Assembly: GCA_937877595.1 (NCBI GenBank)
Contig: CALFIY010000017.1
Span: 1-29,937, forward strand
DNA length: 29,937 nucleotides
Direction of reading: 5' to 3'
Source of the DNA: an uncultured Prevotella sp.
GTDB taxonomy: Bacteria > Bacteroidota > Bacteroidia > Bacteroidales > Bacteroidaceae
Part shown: piece after piece, positions 1 to 7,353 of the stretch
Layout: every line of letters begins with the position of its first letter
How positions within the stretch are numbered: the first letter of the stretch is position 1
Notes under the pieces: generated by a model
The model's input: the letters and a program-made list of their open reading frames with translations, nothing else
Databases searched by the model: none
What the model was told of the DNA's origin: nothing
Program-made: the position numbers and the translations under genes

Positions 1-124
1 AAAACACTGTTTTAATTTTTGCCAGCGCTGTTTTAATTTTCAAAAACACTGTTTTAATTTTTGCCAGCGCTGTTTTTATTTTCGTAAACACTGCTAAAAT
101 TTTTGTAAACACTGCTAAAATTTT
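1..124. repeat. Array of 21-bp direct repeats (array 1)
   Basis: Six contiguous units lie at 1-19 (truncated by the window edge), 20-40, 41-61, 62-82, 83-103 and 104-124. A degenerate seventh begins at 125. Each unit ends in a T-rich half: TTTTAATTTT, TTTTTATTTT, or CTAAAATTTT in units 5-6. Each has a GC-richer core before it, either CAGCGCTG (an 8-bp palindrome) or ACACTG. CAGCGCTG and ACACTG types alternate in the first four units. There are no unique spacers, so this is not CRISPR. The 21-bp period equals two turns of B-DNA, which would put every T-tract on the same face. A related array lies at 23386-23469. The function is unknown, and the array may continue left of the window. Confidence 0.9.
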
Positions 125-151
125 TGTAAACACTCGCGCGATGTTCAGGTG

Positions 152-159
152 CAAAATTA
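152..159 (-). promoter_or_regulatory. Possible leftward -7 promoter element
   Basis: Read on the minus strand this is TAATTTTG, an exact match to the Bacteroidetes -7 consensus TAnnTTTG. I see no TTG at the preferred -33 distance, so the call is weak. If real, transcription would start near 145 and run left through the 21-bp repeat array, which would become the 5' leader of a gene outside the window. Confidence 0.35.
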
Positions 160-337
160 CAGATAATTTTTAAATTGCTCACCGACAAAGAAAATAAAAT
201 AAAGAAATTTCCAAAAGCCACAGATACAGACGTCTGCTGTTCTCATAAATTTCAAAACACACGCAGAGAAAACTATACAAGTTGACGTTAAAACAAAAAA
301 AATGATGGCATTTTGTAAAAAACATGAGCATTTTTCA
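160..337. other. AT-rich intergenic stretch, no gene seen
   Basis: Apart from the array and the two promoter candidates, the 388 bases before asnA hold nothing I can name. The open frame that continues upstream of asnA to an ATG at 302 crosses the asnA promoter and is not considered coding. Confidence 0.6.
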
Positions 338-367
338 TTGCAATTAGAAAGTAATTACATACCTTTG
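338..367 (+). promoter_or_regulatory. asnA promoter (-33 TTG, -7 TACCTTTG)
   Basis: TTG at 338-340 and TACCTTTG at 360-367 are separated by exactly 19 bp, the preferred Bacteroidetes arrangement. The expected transcription start is about 372-375, leaving a leader of about 15 nt before the ATG at 389. Confidence 0.75.
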
Positions 368-388
368 CATGCGAAATTCAAAAAAGAC

Positions 389-1426
389 ATGGGACATCTG
401 ATAAAACCAATCGACTATAAGCCGCTGCTCGACACAAAACAGACCGAGCAGGGCATAAAACTCATCAAGGACTTCTTCCAGCAGAACCTTTCTACCGAAC
501 TGAGACTGCGCCGTGTCACGGCTCCCCTCTTCGTTCTCCAGGGACTTGGCATCAACGACGACCTCAACGGAGTGGAACGTGCCGTGAGTTTCCCCATTAA
601 GGACCTTGGCGACGCGCGTGCCGAAGTCGTCCATTCGCTTGCCAAGTGGAAGCGGCTCACTCTTGCCGAATACAACATTGAGCCCGGCTATGGCATATAC
701 ACCGACATGAATGCCATACGCGCCGACGAGGAACTGGACAATCTTCACTCGCTCTACGTAGACCAGTGGGACTGGGAGGCAGTGATAACACGCGAAGAGC
801 GAAGCGTGGCCTACCTGAAGTCGGTAGTGGAACGAATTTATGCCGCAATCAGGCGAACGGAATATCTTACTTGCGAGACATATCCACAACTGCAACCGTT
901 TCTGCCGGAAAAGATACACTTCATACACAGTGAGGATCTGCTGAAGCGATATCCCGACATGACGGCCAAGGAACGTGAGGATGCCATCTGCAAAGAATTT
1001 GGCGCTGTATTTATAATAGGTATCGGAGGAAAACTTGCCAACGGAGAGAAACACGACGGCCGTGCCCCCGACTACGACGACTGGAGTACGATGGGCGAAA
1101 ACGGCCAGCGAGGCCTGAACGGCGACATCCTGATATGGTACCCCGTGCTCGGACGTTCGTTCGAACTGTCGTCAATGGGCATACGAGTCGACGAGCAGAG
1201 CCTGTTGCTTCAACTGCAGACTGAGCACATGGAGGAGCGCCGCCAACTCTTCTTCCACCAGAAGTTGCTGCGTGGCGAACTGCCACTGAGCATCGGCGGC
1301 GGTATCGGACAGAGCAGACTCTGCATGGTGCTGCTGCACAAGGGACACATTGGAGAGATACAGGCTTCGATATGGCCCGACGAGATGAGACAGGAATGTC
1401 GCAGACTGGGAATGCAACTGATATAG
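389..1426 (+). CDS. asnA: Aspartate--ammonia ligase (asparagine synthetase A)
   Basis: The cytosolic enzyme makes asparagine from aspartate, ammonia and ATP through an aspartyl-AMP intermediate. The fold is related to class II aminoacyl-tRNA synthetases. The 345-residue product has the usual family length (E. coli AsnA is 330) and carries the family blocks VHSLAKWKR, VDQWDWE, GIGGKL, APDYDDWS, ELSSMGIRV and GGGIGQSR. The frame is open back to an ATG at 302, but a promoter sits at 338-367 and the family N-terminus matches MGHLIKPIDYKPLL, so the ATG at 389 is chosen. tsaC follows after 33 nt on the same strand and is probably cotranscribed. Confidence 0.95.
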   Translation: MGHLIKPIDYKPLLDTKQTEQGIKLIKDFFQQNLSTELRLRRVTAPLFVLQGLGINDDLNGVERAVSFPIKDLGDARAEVVHSLAKWKRLTLAEYNIEPGYGIYTDMNAIRADEELDNLHSLYVDQWDWEAVITREERSVAYLKSVVERIYAAIRRTEYLTCETYPQLQPFLPEKIHFIHSEDLLKRYPDMTAKEREDAICKEFGAVFIIGIGGKLANGEKHDGRAPDYDDWSTMGENGQRGLNGDILIWYPVLGRSFELSSMGIRVDEQSLLLQLQTEHMEERRQLFFHQKLLRGELPLSIGGGIGQSRLCMVLLHKGHIGEIQASIWPDEMRQECRRLGMQLI

Positions 1427-1459
1427 CCTTCAATTATCGACTATTACTTCCGACTAACA

Positions 1460-2029
1460 ATGACACGCGAAGAAGATATCAGGAATGCCGTCGACGTGCT
1501 GCGCCGTGGAGGAGTGATACTCTATCCTACGGACACGGTATGGGGCATAGGATGCGACGCAACAAACGAGGAGGCGGTGAAAAGAGTGTTTGAGATAAAG
1601 CAGCGCGACGACTCGAAGGCACTGATATGCCTTGTAGATTCCGATGCACGCCTGCAGCGCTACGTCAGAAACGTGCCCGACGTGGCATGGCAACTGATAG
1701 ACTGCACCGACCGCCCTACCACACTCATACTCGACGGAGCAGTCAACCTGGCAACCAATCTGGTGGCCGAAGACGGCAGCGTGGGAATACGCATCACCGA
1801 CGAGCCCTTCTCTAAAGAGTTGTGCTACCGTTTCCAGAAGGCTCTGGTCAGCACCTCAGCAAACATCAGCGGACAGCCTGCAGCCCAGAACTACAGGGAT
1901 ATCGACCAAAAGATACTGGATGCTGTCGACTATGTCTGCTGGAGCCGCAGGCAGGAGCACAAGCCTCATCAGCCGTCGAGCATCATACGCCTCAGGCAAG
2001 ACGGGCAGGTGGAAATAATAAGAAAGTAG
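1460..2029 (+). CDS. tsaC: L-threonylcarbamoyladenylate synthase (YrdC/Sua5 family)
   Basis: This enzyme makes threonylcarbamoyl-AMP from threonine, bicarbonate and ATP, the first step of t6A modification at A37 of ANN-decoding tRNAs. The 189 residues form essentially one YrdC domain, without the C-terminal Sua5 extension. Visible family signatures are YPTDTVWGIGCDA near residues 22-34, the KQRDDSKALI block and STSANISGQPA near 132-142. It lies 33 nt after asnA and ends 29 nt from the convergent nitrilase gene, with no clear terminator in between. The t6A made here is the substrate of the MtaB enzyme encoded at 18779-20107. Sua5-type naming is the only real ambiguity. Confidence 0.93.
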   Translation: MTREEDIRNAVDVLRRGGVILYPTDTVWGIGCDATNEEAVKRVFEIKQRDDSKALICLVDSDARLQRYVRNVPDVAWQLIDCTDRPTTLILDGAVNLATNLVAEDGSVGIRITDEPFSKELCYRFQKALVSTSANISGQPAAQNYRDIDQKILDAVDYVCWSRRQEHKPHQPSSIIRLRQDGQVEIIRK

Positions 2030-2058
2030 AGAGAAAAGAAATCAGCAAGCGAATAAAG

Positions 2059-2823
2059 TCAGAGAATATCGCGATTGGCCAATACGTTGAAGCCTTCGCG
2101 ATATTTTTTCACCTCTTCCGGAAATATCTCAGCAGTAGCCAACTGTTGCTTTTCGTCACACTGCAACAGCAGTTCACCTTGTGGCGACACCACGCAACTG
2201 CCGCCCACATAGTGCGAGCCACCGCCCTCGCCCACTCTGTTTACAGCCACCACGTAGCACTGGTTTTCTATAGCCCGCGCCTGGGCCAGCACCTGCCAGG
2301 CCTGCTGCCGCGCACGTGGCCAGTTGGCCACTATCAGTATCGTGTCGTACTGCAGAGCCGCTGTGTATCTGCTCCAACACGGGAAGCGCAGGTCGTAGCA
2401 CGTGAGCAGCAGCAGTCGCATGCCGCAGTAGTCTACCACGGTGTGCTCCGTTCCTGCCGTATAGCAGACATCCTCGCCGCCATGCGAGAAGAGGTGGCAC
2501 TTGTCGTAGAAGTGCACGGCATGGCTCCTGCCGTCGATAAAGTAGTGGCGGTTGCGAAAACTGCCATCGCCAACACGCACCGACAGACTGCCGCAGACGG
2601 CACAACTCCGGCACACGGCCACAGAGCGCATCCACGCCAGGGCCTCGTCGGTATCCTCACTGCCGACAAATCCGTCAGGACGCATCAGAAATCCGGTGCT
2701 CCACATCTCAGGGAGCACATAGACGTCGGCATCAGGCTGGCCAGCCATAAGGCTTTCGGCATTGGCTATGTTCTGACGCGGCGACTTCCACGACACATCG
2801 GTCTGCAACAGTGTGACTTTCAT
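2059..2823 (-). CDS. Nitrilase-family amidohydrolase, probable omega-amidase (YafV/Nit2-like)
   Basis: A carbon-nitrogen hydrolase of 254 residues with the nitrilase Glu-Lys-Cys triad visible: E39 in LPEMW, K108 in YDKCHLF and C142 in TCYDLRFP. The size and the TCYDLRFP/NWPRAR motifs fit the YafV/Nit2 branch, which hydrolyses alpha-ketoglutaramate or ketosuccinamate in metabolite repair. The exact substrate is inferred from the family. No signal peptide is seen, so it is probably cytosolic. It is the last gene of a minus-strand run and starts 17 nt after the preceding lipoprotein gene. It is probably cotranscribed with it, although the functions look unrelated. Confidence 0.88.
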   Translation of the reverse strand: MKVTLLQTDVSWKSPRQNIANAESLMAGQPDADVYVLPEMWSTGFLMRPDGFVGSEDTDEALAWMRSVAVCRSCAVCGSLSVRVGDGSFRNRHYFIDGRSHAVHFYDKCHLFSHGGEDVCYTAGTEHTVVDYCGMRLLLLTCYDLRFPCWSRYTAALQYDTILIVANWPRARQQAWQVLAQARAIENQCYVVAVNRVGEGGGSHYVGGSCVVSPQGELLLQCDEKQQLATAEIFPEEVKKYREGFNVLANRDIL

Positions 2824-2840
2824 AATAACTGTGATTTGCT

Positions 2841-3644
2841 TCAGTTTGCCTCATCGCCAATGGTCAGCATGCCTTTGCGCGAAATGAGAGTGGCAACCTG
2901 ATAGCAACTGGCGGCATCGGGAATGCAGAGATTGGCAAGAAAATGGAAACCTTTCCCGTCCACATGATCGAACTCTATGTCGCTGAGAATAGACTGTGAG
3001 AGAAAATCCCCGGGAACACTGCCGACAAACATCTGCTTACGGAAATTGCTGGAATAGAGGCGCGTGGCTCCCTGAAAAACACTGACGTGGATAATGTTGT
3101 CGTAGTAGGCATTGGCCACTTGCAGCCCGTCGGCATTCATTTGTGAGCGCATAACTTTGTGCTTAGTCGGATTGATTGCCACATAGAGGTGATAGCGTAT
3201 ACCATCGGCCATTACCACGGTGTCGCGCTTCGTTACCTCGGTGACAAGAAGCACGTTGGGCGTCTTGCGCTCGCTGAACGCCTCGGCATCGTCGGGATTG
3301 GTGCTCTTCACAAGGCGTACTACATCGCCGTTTGAGTTTTTCATCCAGAAGACATTGGCGGTCTGCTTCACTATGGCATATCCTGTGGTGCCAATATGCA
3401 GCGTGTCGTCGACAACGCGGAATACGGCAGGCATGCTGGCGGTGTCGGGATAGTAGACAGTGTCACCCTGCATCTTGAAAGCCACGGTCTCTGTCTCCTC
3501 GTCTATCCATACTCCCTGCAGCAACTGCTTTGCCGTCTTGCTTTCATCTTTTGATTCAGCAGGTGCAGGCTTCTTGCTGCAGCCGAAGCATGCAAGCAGG
3601 AAGAATGCCGTTGTCAGCAGGACTATGTCAACTTTTCTCATCAT
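2841..3644 (-). CDS. Predicted lipoprotein, DUF4738-like
   Basis: The 267-residue protein has a lipoprotein signal: MMRK, a hydrophobic stretch at about residues 7-18, then C19 (LLAC) or C22 (CFGC) as the lipidation site. A Lys/Glu/Ser/Ala-rich tether follows before a mostly beta-looking globular part. It resembles Bacteroidetes DUF4738 proteins, but that assignment is from memory and not firm. No catalytic motif is visible. Its start codon overlaps the ugd stop by one base (TAATG on the coding strand), so translation is probably coupled. The product should sit in the outer or inner membrane. Its function is unknown, and its place behind ugd suggests but does not prove an envelope role. Confidence 0.8.
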   Translation of the reverse strand: MMRKVDIVLLTTAFFLLACFGCSKKPAPAESKDESKTAKQLLQGVWIDEETETVAFKMQGDTVYYPDTASMPAVFRVVDDTLHIGTTGYAIVKQTANVFWMKNSNGDVVRLVKSTNPDDAEAFSERKTPNVLLVTEVTKRDTVVMADGIRYHLYVAINPTKHKVMRSQMNADGLQVANAYYDNIIHVSVFQGATRLYSSNFRKQMFVGSVPGDFLSQSILSDIEFDHVDGKGFHFLANLCIPDAASCYQVATLISRKGMLTIGDEAN

Positions 3645-4960
3645 TATTTACCTATGCAGTGGTATTCAAAGCCGTTCTCATCAAGTTCTTCGGTGTCGAA
3701 GATATTGCGGCCGTCGATAACAAGCGGACGGCGCATGGCTTTCTTTATGACGCCCCATGTGGGCAGCCGGAACTCCTTCCATTCGGTGAGTAGCAGCAGG
3801 GCATCGGCGTCAAGCACGGCATCGTACATGTCGCGGCAATAGACGATGCTATCGCCTATACGGCGCTGACATTCCTTCATGGCTATCGGATCGTAGGCAC
3901 GCACTGTGCAGCCTGCCTCAAGAAGCAATTTGATTACTACCAGAGCCGTACTCTCACGCATGTCGTCGGTCTCGGGCTTAAAGGACAGTCCCCACAAGGC
4001 TATGGTCTTGCCTTTCAGCGACTCACCGGCGTAGGCACGCTGCAGTTTATGGAATACCACCGACTTCTGACGCTCGTTGACTCTCTCCACAGCCTTTAGC
4101 ACCTCCATCGAATAGCCCTGCTGGTCGGCCGTCTTTATCAGTGCCTTCACGTCCTTAGGGAAGCAACTGCCGCCATAGCCGCAACCGGCATACAGGAACT
4201 TGCGGCCAATGCGGCTGTCGGCTCCTATTCCGGCGCGCACCATGTTGACGTCTGCCCCAACGCGCTCGCAGAGATTTGCAATGTCGTTCATAAACGAGAT
4301 ACGCGTAGCCAGCATCGAGTTGGCTGCGTATTTAGTCATCTCTGCCGATGGAATATCCATGAAGATAACGCGGAAGTTATTAATAAGGAATGGCTTGTAG
4401 AGTTTGGTAAGCACCTTCTTGGCATGCTCGCTCTCCACTCCTACCACAACACGGTCGGGCGACATAAAGTCCTTGATGGCGTTGCCCTCCTTGAGAAACT
4501 CCGGATTGGAGGCAACGTCGAATTCCTGGTCAACACCACGCAGTCGGAGTTCCTCCTCGATGGCTGCACGCACCTTACGGGCAGTGCCTACGGGTACGGT
4601 TGACTTTGTCACCACAACAACATAGCGGTTAAGATGTTTGCCTATGGTGTGTGCCACCTGCAATACATATTTCAAGTCGGCAGAGCCGTCTTCGTCGGGT
4701 GGCGTTCCTACAGCCGAGAAGACAATCTCTACATCGTTCAGCACACTGGCAAGGTCGGTGCCGAACTTCAGGCGCCCTGCAGCAACATTCTTCTTCACCA
4801 GTTCGTCAAGTCCTGGCTCGTAGATTGGTATCTCGCCGTTCTGTAACTTATCAATCTTGGACTGGTCTACGTCGATACATGTCACATTGGCTCCTGTCTC
4901 GGCAAAACACGTGCCTGAGACCAGGCCAACATATCCTGTTCCTACTATTGCTATATTCAT
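3644..4960 (-). CDS. ugd: UDP-glucose 6-dehydrogenase
   Basis: Oxidises UDP-glucose to UDP-glucuronate with two NAD+, supplying precursors for surface polysaccharides. The N-terminal NAD-binding loop GTGYVG is at residues 7-12. The central helix contains EMTKYAANS with K210. The catalytic cysteine is C266 in GGSCFPKD. The C-terminal UDP-binding domain contains LSFKPETDDMRES. The length of 438 is normal for the family. It starts 20 nt downstream of rfbC and overlaps the following lipoprotein gene by one base, indicating a common transcript from the rfbC promoter. The enzymes that would use UDP-glucuronate are not in the window. Confidence 0.96.
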   Translation of the reverse strand: MNIAIVGTGYVGLVSGTCFAETGANVTCIDVDQSKIDKLQNGEIPIYEPGLDELVKKNVAAGRLKFGTDLASVLNDVEIVFSAVGTPPDEDGSADLKYVLQVAHTIGKHLNRYVVVVTKSTVPVGTARKVRAAIEEELRLRGVDQEFDVASNPEFLKEGNAIKDFMSPDRVVVGVESEHAKKVLTKLYKPFLINNFRVIFMDIPSAEMTKYAANSMLATRISFMNDIANLCERVGADVNMVRAGIGADSRIGRKFLYAGCGYGGSCFPKDVKALIKTADQQGYSMEVLKAVERVNERQKSVVFHKLQRAYAGESLKGKTIALWGLSFKPETDDMRESTALVVIKLLLEAGCTVRAYDPIAMKECQRRIGDSIVYCRDMYDAVLDADALLLLTEWKEFRLPTWGVIKKAMRRPLVIDGRNIFDTEELDENGFEYHCIGK

Positions 4961-4980
4961 AGCCCGAAAATTTAGTTTAA

Positions 4981-5529
4981 TTATTCAAACACCTCGGCAT
5001 CCTTCAGATAGGGATGGCGCAGGTCTTTCTCGCTTGTAAGCACTTTATCGAGGCTAATTGGCCACTCAATACCAAGCGCAGGGTCGTCCCATCGGATGCC
5101 AGCATCGCTCTGAGGCGCGTATGCGTTGTCAACTTTGTACGTGAATATTGCCTCATCGCTCAACACGAGGAAGCCATGGGCAAAACCGCGCGGAATGAAG
5201 AGTTGGCGCTTGTTCTCGTCGCTAAGTTCCACCATGACATGCTGGCCGAATGTAGCGCTCGAACGACGAATGTCGACAGCCACGTCAACAACGCGGCCCT
5301 TGATGACACGCACCAGTTTGGCCTGCGAATCAGCGCCGCGCTGATAGTGCAGTCCGCGCAGCACTCCGTAGGATGACTTCGACTCGTTATCTTGCACAAA
5401 ACTAACGGGATAGACTTTCTCGTTAAACTCAGCCTGCTTCCATGCTTCCATGAAATAGCCGCGGGCATCATTGAAAACACGGGGCTCAATGATATAAACA
5501 CCCTCGATAGATGTCTTAATGTATTCCAT
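4981..5529 (-). CDS. rfbC: dTDP-4-dehydrorhamnose 3,5-epimerase
   Basis: Converts dTDP-4-dehydro-6-deoxy-glucose to dTDP-4-dehydro-rhamnose in dTDP-L-rhamnose synthesis. The 182-residue cupin shows the family signatures VLRGLHYQ with catalytic H61, VDVAVDIRRSS, FIPRGFAHGF, and the YKVDNAY region with the conserved tyrosine at 131. It is first in the minus-strand run rfbC-ugd-lipoprotein-nitrilase and has its own -7 element at 5555-5562. The usual partners rfbA, rfbB and rfbD are not adjacent, so the rhamnose pathway must be split if it is complete. The related glycosyltransferase at 20122 could be a rhamnose user, but that is inference. Confidence 0.95.
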   Translation of the reverse strand: MEYIKTSIEGVYIIEPRVFNDARGYFMEAWKQAEFNEKVYPVSFVQDNESKSSYGVLRGLHYQRGADSQAKLVRVIKGRVVDVAVDIRRSSATFGQHVMVELSDENKRQLFIPRGFAHGFLVLSDEAIFTYKVDNAYAPQSDAGIRWDDPALGIEWPISLDKVLTSEKDLRHPYLKDAEVFE

Positions 5530-5554
5530 TATATCTTGTCTTATAAATCGCGTG

Positions 5555-5562
5555 CAAAAATA
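5555..5562 (-). promoter_or_regulatory. rfbC -7 promoter element
   Basis: On the minus strand this reads TATTTTTG, an exact TAnnTTTG match, 25 nt upstream of the rfbC ATG. No TTG is found at the -33 spacing, which is common because that element is poorly conserved. Confidence 0.6.
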
Positions 5563-5626
5563 ACAATTATAATCTTAAACGTGAAAATATTTTTTTATTT
5601 TGTAGGATTTTTAGAGCCTTTTTTAT

Positions 5627-5656
5627 TTGCTGATATGAAAAAAAGGCGTAATTTTG
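5627..5656 (+). promoter_or_regulatory. Promoter for the HU/SPOR gene (-33 TTG, -7 TAATTTTG)
   Basis: TTG at 5627-5629 and TAATTTTG at 5649-5656 are 19 bp apart, the same geometry as the asnA promoter. The element overlaps the first codons of the gene as called from the ATG at 5635. If it is the main promoter, the message would begin near 5661-5664, and translation would have to start at the in-frame GTG at 5662. Confidence 0.6.
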
Positions 5657-6744
5657 CATCCGTGATTGAATTGGCAAGACATCTGGAAGTATTGTTGCTC
5701 AGCAACGATTGCGTTGTAGTTCCTCTGCTCGGAGGCTTCGTAGCGCACACAGTTTCAGCACGTTATGACGAAGCCGACATGACTTTCATTCCGCCAATGC
5801 GCACACTTGGCTTTAATGCACAACTCAATCACAACGACTCACTTTTAGCCCAATCCTACATTGAGGCCTACGACATCAGTTATCCGGAGGCCATCAGACG
5901 CATTGAGCACGACGTAGAAGAAGTGCTCAATACTATAACAAGCGAGGGCTTCTACACATTCAATAATATCGGCACACTGTCGCAAAACGGCGACAACCAC
6001 CTGACATTTGAGCCATGCGAATCAGGACTGCTCTCCCCTTCGCTTTACGGGCTGAGCACATTTGAATTCAAGCCGCTCGGCATGCAATGCAAGACCTTAC
6101 ATGAGGAAACTGTGAAGGATGTGGCGATACCAGCAAAGACAGAGGAAACCGCTACTTCGCTCATCGAAGTGGTAGACACAGACAATGACGACAGAGAGGC
6201 AGACACTATAAGCATACGGATGTCATGGATACGCAATGCCGTAGCCGTGGCCGCCGCCGTTGCCTTGTTCTTCATGCTGTCGACACCGATAGTAAACAGC
6301 AATCTGGACACGCAGGCCATGAGTTCTCTACGCAACAATACGCTGCTAAAGTTACTGCCAAGCGACACCAACATTGCGAAGCCTGCAGACAAGCCTCAGG
6401 CCATGCAGGAAAAACAGCAGGCAGAAGCCATCACTGAGAAGCCTGCCGTAGAGGAAAAGGCTTTAGCAGAAGAAAAAGCAGCCGACACTGCACCAGCCGA
6501 GCCACGCATAGAGTACTGCCTGGTATTGGCAAGTCAGGTGAAGATGAAAAATGCCGAGGAATTTGTACGCATACTACAGGCCAAGGGCTATAAGGATGTA
6601 GAAATCTACGTTCACAATAACGTGGTGCGCGTAACTTACGGCCACTTCAATACAGAGTCGGAGGCATACATGGAACTTCATAACAAGCGTTTGGACGAGC
6701 CGTTCTATGAGGCTTGGGTGTATAAACGAACTGCTGAAGGATGA
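5635..6744 (+). CDS. Membrane-spanning HU (CCDC81-like) and SPOR domain protein
   Basis: The product is 369 residues from the ATG at 5635. Residues about 10-150 match the Bacteroidetes CCDC81-like HU region: a leading helix ending LLLSNDCVVVP, then GGFVAH, FNAQLNHNDSLL and FYTFNNIGTL. A single hydrophobic segment lies at about 200-218, followed by a Lys/Glu/Ala/Pro-rich linker (about 245-290) and a SPOR domain at about 293-366. SPOR domains bind denuded septal peptidoglycan, and HU-type domains bind DNA. The order therefore implies a cytoplasmic DNA-contacting end and a periplasmic wall-binding end. That topology is inferred. The gene overlaps the FHA gene by 4 nt (ATGA). A GTG at 5662 is an alternative start supported by the promoter position. 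Confidence 0.85.
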   Translation: MKKRRNFASVIELARHLEVLLLSNDCVVVPLLGGFVAHTVSARYDEADMTFIPPMRTLGFNAQLNHNDSLLAQSYIEAYDISYPEAIRRIEHDVEEVLNTITSEGFYTFNNIGTLSQNGDNHLTFEPCESGLLSPSLYGLSTFEFKPLGMQCKTLHEETVKDVAIPAKTEETATSLIEVVDTDNDDREADTISIRMSWIRNAVAVAAAVALFFMLSTPIVNSNLDTQAMSSLRNNTLLKLLPSDTNIAKPADKPQAMQEKQQAEAITEKPAVEEKALAEEKAADTAPAEPRIEYCLVLASQVKMKNAEEFVRILQAKGYKDVEIYVHNNVVRVTYGHFNTESEAYMELHNKRLDEPFYEAWVYKRTAEG

Positions 6745-7295
6745 AGCGTGTAAGATGTCCCAAGTGTGATAACTATATTACGTTCGACGAGACCAAGTAT
6801 GAGTCTGGTCAGTCGCTTGTCTTCCAGTGCACCGAATGTGGCAAGCAGTTTGGCATACGCATAGGAGTTGCAAAACTACGCGACACACAGCGACAGGAGA
6901 ACAAGACGCTCAACGCACAACTCTCTACACTGCAGTCAGACTATGGCAGCATTGTTGTAATAGAGAATGTCTTCCATTTCAAACAGGAACTGCCACTGCA
7001 GATGGGCGACAACATTATAGGCCGCTATCAGAAAGGCAATCCCATAAACTGTGCCTTTGAAACCGTCGACCCAAGCGTCGACCTCAACCACTGCACACTC
7101 ACCGTGGGACGTGACAAGCAAGGAAAACTGCGATACACCCTTAGTGACAACAACAGCAACACGGGAACCTTTGTTGACAACGTGGAGATAGGACAGCGCG
7201 AGCGCCGCGTCATCGACGACGGCACGCTGTTCACTATCGGCGCAACAAGTATTATCCTGCGCTGTGCCGACGCAGAAAAACCAGGTGGAAGTTGA
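6741..7295 (+). CDS. Zinc-ribbon and FHA domain protein
   Basis: The 184-residue protein begins with a zinc ribbon using C6, C9, C30 and C33 (CPKC and CTEC). After a spacer comes an FHA-like domain at about 85-178, with IIGR (G94, R95), H117 and the SNTGTFVDN turn (139-147). FHA domains usually bind phosphothreonine. The Ser-Arg of the usual S-R-x-H motif is replaced here by Asp114-Leu115, so phosphopeptide binding may be altered. No signal or membrane segment is seen, so it is probably cytoplasmic. The ATGA overlap with the HU/SPOR gene implies coupled translation and perhaps a shared complex. No Ser/Thr kinase is encoded nearby. Confidence 0.85.
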   Translation: MKRVRCPKCDNYITFDETKYESGQSLVFQCTECGKQFGIRIGVAKLRDTQRQENKTLNAQLSTLQSDYGSIVVIENVFHFKQELPLQMGDNIIGRYQKGNPINCAFETVDPSVDLNHCTLTVGRDKQGKLRYTLSDNNSNTGTFVDNVEIGQRERRVIDDGTLFTIGATSIILRCADAEKPGGS

Positions 7296-7306
7296 GGATT
7301 ACAACA

Positions 7307-7333
7307 CCTTTTATTAATATATATATATAGGGG
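7307..7333 (+). promoter_or_regulatory. AT-rich leader element before purU
   Basis: A run beginning CCTTTTATTAATATA and ending ATATAGGGG lies 20 nt before the purU ATG. Similar CCT-(AT)n-AGG elements precede dsbD (25593-25613, minus strand) and, without the AGG end, mtaB (18758-18778). The function is unknown. An RNA hairpin or A/U-rich translation enhancer is possible. Confidence 0.45.
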
Positions 7334-7353
7334 TAAAAAGATTTTCATACGAT

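Noticed and set aside
1..124. 21-bp repeats considered as a CRISPR array
   Set aside because: Units are directly contiguous with no unique spacers, and no cas gene is nearby.
1822..2901. A 359-codon plus-strand frame overlapping tsaC and the nitrilase
   Set aside because: It overlaps two genes with clear catalytic motifs and crosses the convergent intergenic gap, so it is not coding.
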